Shown one piece after another: positions 59,096 to 64,000 of a stretch of DNA of 64,000 nucleotides. The stretch is from NCBI RefSeq assembly GCF_900302445.1, contig NZ_ONZF01000001.1:671894-735893 (forward strand), given 5' to 3'. How positions within the stretch are numbered: position 1 is the stretch's first letter; each line of letters begins with the position of its first letter. This DNA is from Palleronia abyssalis. Lineage in GTDB: Bacteria > Pseudomonadota > Alphaproteobacteria > Rhodobacterales > Rhodobacteraceae. The notes under the pieces are model-generated. The model was not told the DNA's origin and made no database searches. It worked only from the letters and a program-made list of their open reading frames with translations. The translations under genes were made by a program, and so were the position numbers.

Positions 59096-59530
59096 TCAGG
59101 ACCCGGCGGCGGCTGTCGCGAAGTTTTCCAGCGCGTCCTCCATGCGCTCGAACACCTCCAGGTCGTCGTCCACGTCGAAGTCGTCGAACGTTTCCTCGAC
59201 CTCTTCGTAAGCGACATAGGTCTGGCCGTCGTCGTCATAGACCAGCATCTTCAACGGCAGGACCAGCCCCGCGGTCATGTCCTCCTGCATGACGGGCGTG
59301 CCAAGCTGCGAGTTGCCGAAGATCAGAAGCTTCGACGCGCCAAGATCCATGCCCGCATCCGAGGCGCCCGCGCCGTGATCGACGGTGGCAAAAACCGTCG
59401 CGCCGGCTTCCTCAACCGCGTCTTGAAGCCGGGCGAACGCCTCGTCGACGGAGCCTTGGGCCTCCATCCTCTCGACATCGGCCAGCGCGGGCGTGGCCAG
59501 CATCATCGCGGCGACAACAACATGTCTCAT
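59096..59530 (-). CDS. DUF302 secreted protein between hisA and hisF
   Basis: 144 residues. Signal peptide MRHVVVAAMMLATPALA, then a DUF302-like domain (VDEAFARLQDAVEEAGATVFATVDHGAGASDAGM, LGASKLLIFGNSQLGTPVMQEDMTAGLVLPLKML). The C-terminus is strongly acidic (Asp/Glu run). Antisense to his genes; its stop is 3 bp from the hisA stop. Function unknown; DUF302 proteins occur near redox and metal functions. Confidence 0.85.
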   Translation of the reverse strand: MRHVVVAAMMLATPALADVERMEAQGSVDEAFARLQDAVEEAGATVFATVDHGAGASDAGMDLGASKLLIFGNSQLGTPVMQEDMTAGLVLPLKMLVYDDDGQTYVAYEEVEETFDDFDVDDDLEVFERMEDALENFATAAAGS

Positions 59531-59619
59531 TTCGAACCCTCCCTGTCTGAGATCCCAAGTGCAGGCCGGTGCGGCGGGTTCCCCTTCCCCTTTTCGCGTC
59601 CCGGGGATAACAGGGCCCC

Positions 59620-60381
59620 ATGCTGAAGACGCGTATCATCCCCTGCCTCGACGTGGCCGATGGCCGCGTGGTCAAAGGCGTGAACTTCGTCGACCTGCGC
59701 GATGCGGGTGACCCGGTCGAGGCCGCCATCGCCTATGACGCCGCTGGCGCCGACGAACTGTGTTTCCTCGACATCCACGCCACGCACGAGAACCGGGGCA
59801 CCATGTTCGACCTGGCCCGCCGCACGGCCGAACACTGTTTCATGCCGCTGACCGTCGGCGGGGGTGTTCGCACGTCCGACGACGTAAGGAACTTGCTGCT
59901 GGCGGGCGCGGACAAGGTGTCGTTCAACTCGGCCGCAGTCGCCGACCCCGACGTGGTGGCGCGCGCGGCGGACCGCTTCGGCGCACAATGCATTGTCGTT
60001 GCCATCGACGCCAAGACCGTGGCCCCCGGCAAGTGGGAGATCTTCACCCACGGCGGTCGCAAGCCAACCGGCATCGACGCGGTCGAGTTCGCCCGCACCG
60101 TGGTCGAGAAGGGCGCGGGGGAGATCCTGCTGACCTCCATGGACCGGGACGGCACCCGGGCGGGCTTCAACCTGCCGCTCACGCGGGCGATTTCGGATGC
60201 GGTGACGGTGCCGGTGATCGCCAGCGGCGGGGTCGGCACACTGGATCACCTGGTCGAAGGCGTCACCGAAGGCCGGGCGTCGGCGGTGCTGGCGGCGTCG
60301 ATCTTCCACTTCGGCGACTACACCATCGGCGAAGCCAAGGCCCACATGGCCGCCGCCGGAATCCCTATGAGGATGCAATGA
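59620..60381 (+). CDS. hisF: Imidazole glycerol phosphate synthase, cyclase subunit
   Basis: 253 residues. Makes IGP and AICAR from PRFAR plus ammonia supplied by HisH (not in the window). Catalytic Asp11 ([10 protein letters not shown]) and Asp130; the loop [17 protein letters not shown] and [13 protein letters not shown] are typical. Overlaps hisE by ATGA. Confidence 0.97.
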   Translation: MLKTRIIPCLDVADGRVVKGVNFVDLRDAGDPVEAAIAYDAAGADELCFLDIHATHENRGTMFDLARRTAEHCFMPLTVGGGVRTSDDVRNLLLAGADKVSFNSAAVADPDVVARAADRFGAQCIVVAIDAKTVAPGKWEIFTHGGRKPTGIDAVEFARTVVEKGAGEILLTSMDRDGTRAGFNLPLTRAISDAVTVPVIASGGVGTLDHLVEGVTEGRASAVLAASIFHFGDYTIGEAKAHMAAAGIPMRMQ

Positions 60382-60695
60382 AGACCGACCATGCCCTGGC
60401 CCGCCTTGCCGCGACGATCGAGCTTCGCAAGGGCTCGGACCCCGAGGGAAGCTGGACCGCAAAGCTTCTGGCGAAAGGCCCCGAGAAATGCGCCGAGAAG
60501 TTCGGCGAAGAGGCCGTCGAAGCCGTGATCGAAGCCGTGAAGGGCGACCGCGACCGCCTGACGGCGGAAGCGGCGGACGTACTTTATCACCTGCTGGTCA
60601 TGTGCGCCGCCCGCGACGTGACGCTGACCGATATCGAGGCCGAACTGACGCTACGCGAAGGAAAATCCGGCTTGGACGAAAAGGCGGCGCGCTAG
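60378..60695 (+). CDS. hisE: Phosphoribosyl-ATP pyrophosphatase
   Basis: 105 residues from ATG at 60378, overlapping the hisF stop; the longer open frame upstream is a hisF shadow. Second step of histidine synthesis. MazG-like helical fold with [14 protein letters not shown] and [18 protein letters not shown] holding the metal-binding acidic residues. Confidence 0.95.
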   Translation: MKTDHALARLAATIELRKGSDPEGSWTAKLLAKGPEKCAEKFGEEAVEAVIEAVKGDRDRLTAEAADVLYHLLVMCAARDVTLTDIEAELTLREGKSGLDEKAAR

Positions 60696-60696
60696 A

Positions 60697-61302
60697 CTAA
60701 GCCTCCCCGGCCCATTCCATCCGTATTGGTGTCCGGTCGTCCTGCGCGAACCGCCTCAGTACGGCCGGATACAGACGGTGCTCCATCGTCAGAACCCGCG
60801 CGGCCAGGGTGTCGGCCGTGTCGCTGTCATGGACCGGCACGCGCGCCTGGCCCAGGATCGGGCCGTCATCCAGCTCGGCCGTGACCTCGTGCACCGTGCA
60901 ACCTGCCTGTTGGTCCCCTGCCGCGATAGCCCGGGCATTGGTGTCGAGCCCGCGGTAGGCGGGCAGCAGCGAGGGGTGGATGTTCAGCATGCGCCCCTCC
61001 CAATCGGAAATGAAGGGTGCCGTCAGGATCCGCATGAACCCGGCGAGACACACGATATCGGGGGCTGCGGCGCGCAAAGGCTCGGACAGCGCGGCTTCGA
61101 ACGCAGCCCGGTCGCCCCGGAAAGGCCGGTGATCGACGGCTGCGGTCGGCACCCCCATCGCGCGGGCCTTCGCGAGGCCCCCGGCGTTCGGATCGTTCGA
61201 CAGGACAAGGCACGGCCGCGCAGGATGATCGCCCGCCATGCTGTTGACCAGGCGGACCATGTTGGACCCGCCGCCGGACAGAAGGATCGCAACCCGCTTC
61301 AT
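60697..61302 (-). CDS. purN: Phosphoribosylglycinamide formyltransferase 1
   Basis: 201 residues. Third de novo purine step; 10-formyl-THF dependent. GGGSNMVRLV (phosphate loop), LAGFMRILTAPF, and the catalytic Asn-His-Asp triad region NIHPSLLPAYRGLD with EVTAELDDGPI. Its stop and the hisE stop (convergent) are one base apart. Confidence 0.96.
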   Translation of the reverse strand: MKRVAILLSGGGSNMVRLVNSMAGDHPARPCLVLSNDPNAGGLAKARAMGVPTAAVDHRPFRGDRAAFEAALSEPLRAAAPDIVCLAGFMRILTAPFISDWEGRMLNIHPSLLPAYRGLDTNARAIAAGDQQAGCTVHEVTAELDDGPILGQARVPVHDSDTADTLAARVLTMEHRLYPAVLRRFAQDDRTPIRMEWAGEA

Positions 61303-61312
61303 CGGGGCGCGG

Positions 61313-62356
61313 TCAGGTCCGATCGCCGCGATAGGTCACGCCGTCACCGGACACGACGCTACCGATACGGTGAACTGCCTGTCCCTGGTCCTGGAACGCG
61401 GTGGCCGCCGCATCCACCGCATCTTCGGGGACGATGGCCACGAACCCGATGCCGCAGTTGAAGGTCTTCAACATCTCTGCCCGGGCAAGGCCCCCTTCCA
61501 GCGCCAGCCAATCGAAGACCGGGGCCGAGGTCCACGTGCCAAGGTCGATCTCGGCACCCAGTCCCTCCGGCAGGGCGCGTGGCAGGTTCTCGGTCAGTCC
61601 GCCGCCGGTGATGTGGGCAAATCCGTGCGCCCCGGCCCGCATCGCACCCAGCGCACCCCTCACGTAAAGCGCGGTCGGGGCCAGCAAAGCGGCGCCCAGC
61701 GTCCCGTCTGCCCAGGGGCACGGCGAATCCCAGCCCAGGCCCGATTGCGCGACGATCCGGCGGACCAGCGAATACCCGTTGGAATGGACCCCGGTGCTCG
61801 AGACGCCGAGCAACACGTCGCCCTCGACCACGTCGCGCGGCAGGGCTGCGCCCCGCTCCATCGCGCCAACCGCGAAACCTGCCAGATCAAAATCGCCGCC
61901 GTGATACATGCCCGGCATCTCGGCCGTCTCGCCACCTATCAGGGCGGCGCCGGCCAGGCGGCAGCCTTCGGCGATCCCTTCGATCACCTGCGCGGCCGCG
62001 TCGAGCTCAAGCTTGCCGGTCGCAAAATAATCTAGGAAAAACAGGGGCTCTGCACCTTGGCAGACAAGATCGTTAACGCACATCGCCACAAGGTCGATCC
62101 CGACGGCCGCGACGTCCCCGGTGTCGATCGCGATCCGAAGCTTGGTGCCCACCCCGTCCGTCGCGGCGACCAGCACAGGGTCCTCGAAGCCTGCTGCCTT
62201 CAAGTCGAACAGCGCGCCGAATCCGCCCAACCCCGCCATCGTGCCGGGCCGGTCGGTCGCCTTTGCCGCGGGCTTGATCCGCTCGACCAGCGCGTTGCCG
62301 GCATCGATGTCGACGCCCGCCGCCGCATAGGTCAGCCCGTTTTTTCCTTCGACCAT
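61313..62356 (-). CDS. purM: Phosphoribosylformylglycinamidine cyclo-ligase
   Basis: 347 residues. Closes the imidazole ring to AIR. Motifs: [51 protein letters not shown] and [15 protein letters not shown]. It lies upstream of purN with 10 nt between them, the usual pair. Confidence 0.97.
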   Translation of the reverse strand: MVEGKNGLTYAAAGVDIDAGNALVERIKPAAKATDRPGTMAGLGGFGALFDLKAAGFEDPVLVAATDGVGTKLRIAIDTGDVAAVGIDLVAMCVNDLVCQGAEPLFFLDYFATGKLELDAAAQVIEGIAEGCRLAGAALIGGETAEMPGMYHGGDFDLAGFAVGAMERGAALPRDVVEGDVLLGVSSTGVHSNGYSLVRRIVAQSGLGWDSPCPWADGTLGAALLAPTALYVRGALGAMRAGAHGFAHITGGGLTENLPRALPEGLGAEIDLGTWTSAPVFDWLALEGGLARAEMLKTFNCGIGFVAIVPEDAVDAAATAFQDQGQAVHRIGSVVSGDGVTYRGDRT

Positions 62357-62484
62357 GACGCGTCCTTCGATACCCGGTTTTCGCGGCGTTACCGCAGACG
62401 GCGCGGGCTCGCAACGGTCAAGCGGATCGAGTGCACGGACATGTCTTCCGTCTCTCCCGCGGGTCTGATAACCGGAACTTCGGC

Positions 62485-62561
62485 GGGCCTGTAGCTCAAT
62501 TGGTTAGAGCAGAGCGCTCATAACGCTTTGGTTGGGGGTTCAAGTCCCTCCGGGCCTACCA
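62485..62561 (+). tRNA. tRNA with CAT anticodon (likely Ile2, lysidine type)
   Basis: 77 nt with encoded CCA. Acceptor GGGCCTG with CGGGCCT (with G-U pairs), anticodon loop CTCATAA giving CAT. Bases 4-69 and 5-68 are both C-G, which in other bacteria mark the TilS substrate tRNA-Ile2 rather than elongator Met. It is not the initiator (no 1-72 mismatch of the CxA type). Isotype assignment is inference. A prophage remnant begins about 130 bp downstream. Confidence 0.85.
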
Positions 62562-62691
62562 TCCGCCTCAGAAAACCCCGGTTGTAGCTGTAGCGTGACA
62601 CTTCGTTTGTCGTTTCTGACATTTGAGTTGGCGGAACTCGGATTTCTGTAAAAGCCCTCTAAAAGACCTTCCGCACCCCTCTCATAGACCT

Positions 62692-63230
62692 CTAAGCGCC
62701 CGCTTGCCGGGGCCTCTCCAGCGAGGCGCGGGATCGGAAGCCGTCCTTCATCATCGTGTGGACGATCTGCTGGATCACCCAGTCGCCGGCGTATTCCGGT
62801 TCCAGCGGCGGCAGGACGAACGGGTCCTCGGCCCGCAGCCACGGCGCCCCCGCCATGGTAACCTCGATCCGGTCGACGGCCGCGTTCCCGTCCTCGAGCT
62901 CGGCCGTCGCCGCCTTCCGCGCCGCCTCCGCGCTGGCATAGGTCTTGCGCAGCTCCTTCGCCGGGCCCTCGCCCCCGCCCACCTCGACGAACTTGCGCGT
63001 GGCCATGGCCCCGTCCTGCCAGAACGCCTTCACCGATCCGAACCGGCCGCGCTCGCCGCCGGTCCACTCGATCGATTCGATGTCGTCCGAGCTCGGCAGG
63101 ACCAGCGGCAGGCCCAGGGGCTTTCCCGAGGCGGACCGCCCGCTGGCGCGCAGAACGAAGATCAGACGCGGCCCGACGATCTTGAAGTCCGCGCCGAGGT
63201 CCGATGCGAGGCGCGACAGGTACCGCCCCA
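62692..63230 (-). pseudogene. C-terminal remnant of phage late control protein D (gpD)
   Basis: The frame ending at 62692 reads, from the junction at about 63230, RYLSRLASDLGADFKIVGP, FVLRASGRSASGKPLGLP, IEWTGGERGRFGSVKAF and LRKTYASAEAARKAATAEL, ending VIQQIVHTMMKDGFRSRASLE. This is the C-terminal domain of gpD-type baseplate hub proteins (Mu/P2-like tails). The N-terminal part is missing, replaced by terminase sequence in another frame. Not functional as such, unless an internal GTG at 63033 is used. Confidence 0.78.
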
Positions 63231-63806
63231 GATCAGCAGCGCGAACGCGGCCTTCAGCAGCTCTTCAAAGTCGTCGTGGCACGCGGCCTCGTCGATGATC
63301 ACCTTGCCTTGCCGACCGCGCAGGGAGCGGGGCTTCGACGACAGCGCGGTGATCTCGAACCCGCTGGCGAAGCGGATGCGGAACGCCTGGATGAACTGGT
63401 CGGCCTCGCCGGGTTGCGCCGCGTCCTTGAACAGGAACTCCTCGGCTTCCGCGATCGCCGGCATGAAGGCGCGGGCCCAGTCGCCGCAGGCGTCGATGAA
63501 CTCGCGCGCCATGTCGAGATTGTAGCCGATATATAGAGTGTCCATTCCACCGGCGGTGCGCGCCACGCCCGAGGTCAGAACCCCGTCAGCGGCCAGCGCC
63601 CAGGTCGCACCGGTCCGCCGGCTCTTCTTGCACCAAGTGACCGAGTTTGCCGCGGCGGTGCGCAGCAGCTGCTGCTGGTTAGGCAGCAGGACCCCGGCGG
63701 GCGTATCCCCGAACCGCGACAGGGCCGTGGTCCGGCTCGCCCGGCGCAGCTCCGCCCAGGCCGCGGCCGAGATCGCGCGGCCGCCGGCGATGTCCGCCTC
63801 GCTCAT
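63228..63806 (-). pseudogene. N-terminal remnant of Mu-like large terminase
   Basis: Starts at ATG 63806 (MSEADIAGGRAIS), coupled ATGA to the previous phage gene. The terminase ATPase shows the Walker-A-like CKKSRRTGATWALA and Walker B VIIDEAACHDDFEELLKA, with an intact N-terminal ATPase fold for about 190 residues. After FALLIWGG the reading frame switches to unrelated codons (stop at 63162), whereas intact homologues continue with a nuclease domain. The break coincides with the start of gpD homology. Confidence 0.8.
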
Positions 63807-63874
63807 TCCGTCGCCCTGGCCGTGGGCTCTGGCATGCCCGATGCGCGCGCGCGGTGACCCGGCCGATCAGCGCC
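63803..63874 (-). pseudogene. 3' fragment of a phage gene preceding the terminase
   Basis: In the frame ending at TGA 63803-63805, 23 codons are open (ending MPEPTARATE) and overlap the terminase start as ATGA, the usual phage gene coupling. Upstream it is cut at about 63875, where IS-derived sequence begins. Probably the end of the small-terminase (DUF3486-like) or neighbouring gene; too short to assign. Confidence 0.4.
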
Positions 63875-64000
63875 TGGACCTGTCGCGGTTTGGTTCCGGT
63901 CACGGTGCTCATTTAGGCGGCCTATCGTTCGAAGGCCGAGGGACTTTTCCAGCCCAGTGCTGAGTGTCGCCGCCGTGGATTGTAGAAGCCGTTGATGTAT
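63875..64000 (-). mobile_element. IS3-family insertion sequence end (partial, runs off window)
   Basis: The end of an IS3-family element: the OrfB tail (to 63922) plus a 47-bp non-coding end. The boundary at about 63875 (TGGACCTGTC at the edge, consistent with a 5'-TG terminus) is inferred, because phage coding sequence resumes there. The other end is outside the window, so inverted repeats and target duplication cannot be checked. Confidence 0.5.
63922..64000 (-). CDS. IS3-family transposase OrfB, C-terminal end (partial)
   Basis: The minus strand entering at 64000 translates to YINGFYNPRRRHSALGWKSP followed by SAFER and TAG (63922-63924). This is the standard end of IS3-family OrfB (DDE) transposases. 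The rest of the gene lies beyond the window. Confidence 0.9.
   Translation of the reverse strand, partial: YINGFYNPRRRHSALGWKSPSAFER

Noticed and set aside
62485..62700. tRNA as phage attachment site
   Set aside because: The remnant is Mu-like (transposing phages do not use tRNA sites), and I found no repeat of the tRNA 3' end downstream within the window nor an integrase gene.
63679..63912. ATG frame MSTVTGTKPR upstream of and through the terminase
   Set aside because: It begins in IS-derived sequence and continues as an out-of-frame shadow of the terminase; the phage gene ending at 63803 in another frame fits better.

Overview
The window is a compact, GC-rich (my impression, not computed) chromosomal segment of an alphaproteobacterium. 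It most resembles Rhodobacterales (Rhodobacteraceae/Roseobacteraceae). The clues are a 14-gene nuo operon interleaved with small lineage-restricted genes (DUF5333- and DUF5337-like) and continued by birA-coaX-rnj, a NuoE with a long helix-hairpin-helix tail, a glnB-glnA pair, and a leucine-degradation cluster. No gene-free stretch exceeds about 300 bases; the longest is the 257-bp nuoA-nuoB spacer. No CRISPR array, rRNA operon or riboswitch was recognised.

Layout. 1-1084: a secreted hypothetical protein and a PilZ-domain protein on the + strand. 1068-23533 (- strand): the respiratory complex I locus, transcribed nuoA-B-C-x-D-x-E-HhH-DUF5337-F | lipoprotein-DUF5333-secreted-G-lipoprotein-H-I-J-K-L-M-N-birA-coaX-rnj. 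A strong intrinsic terminator lies directly after nuoF, so the cluster probably forms at least two transcription units. 23732-34946: a tiny + strand ORF, a GST, biotin-dependent methylcrotonyl-CoA carboxylase (mccA, mccB) with nitronate monooxygenase and ASCH genes translationally coupled between them, an acyl-CoA synthetase, a probable small gene with a CTG start, an LprI-like protein, a DUF1622 membrane protein, isovaleryl-CoA dehydrogenase and phosphoglycolate phosphatase. 35049-38209: glmU-glmS (UDP-GlcNAc precursor synthesis). 38217-41719: nicotinamide-nucleotide repair enzyme, then glnB-glnA with a strong terminator. 41845-47562: small genes, HU followed by tRNA-Val, lon, and tgt. 47722-51875: an RND efflux pair. 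51977-56912: a protease/RimK fusion, an MscS channel, a SufT-like protein and periplasmic glycerophosphodiesterase. 56983-62356: a hydrolase, a DUF2147 protein, hisA, a DUF302 protein, hisF-hisE, and purM-purN.

62485-64000: a CAU-anticodon tRNA (probably Ile2) followed by a decayed Mu-like prophage. The 5' half of a large-terminase gene is joined directly to the 3' part of a late-control-D (gpD) tail gene, so the head and tail genes between them have been deleted. An IS3-family element truncates the preceding phage gene at the right edge.

Functional picture: mostly housekeeping metabolism (complex I, nitrogen assimilation, cell-wall precursors, leucine catabolism, His and purine biosynthesis). 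The most unusual signals are the duplicated helix-hairpin-helix module in the nuo operon, the mid-operon terminator, a gene with no canonical start codon, a hairpin that hides the glpQ ribosome-binding site beneath a Pho-box-like repeat, and the prophage deletion junction. I did not find a convincing new defence or biosynthetic system.
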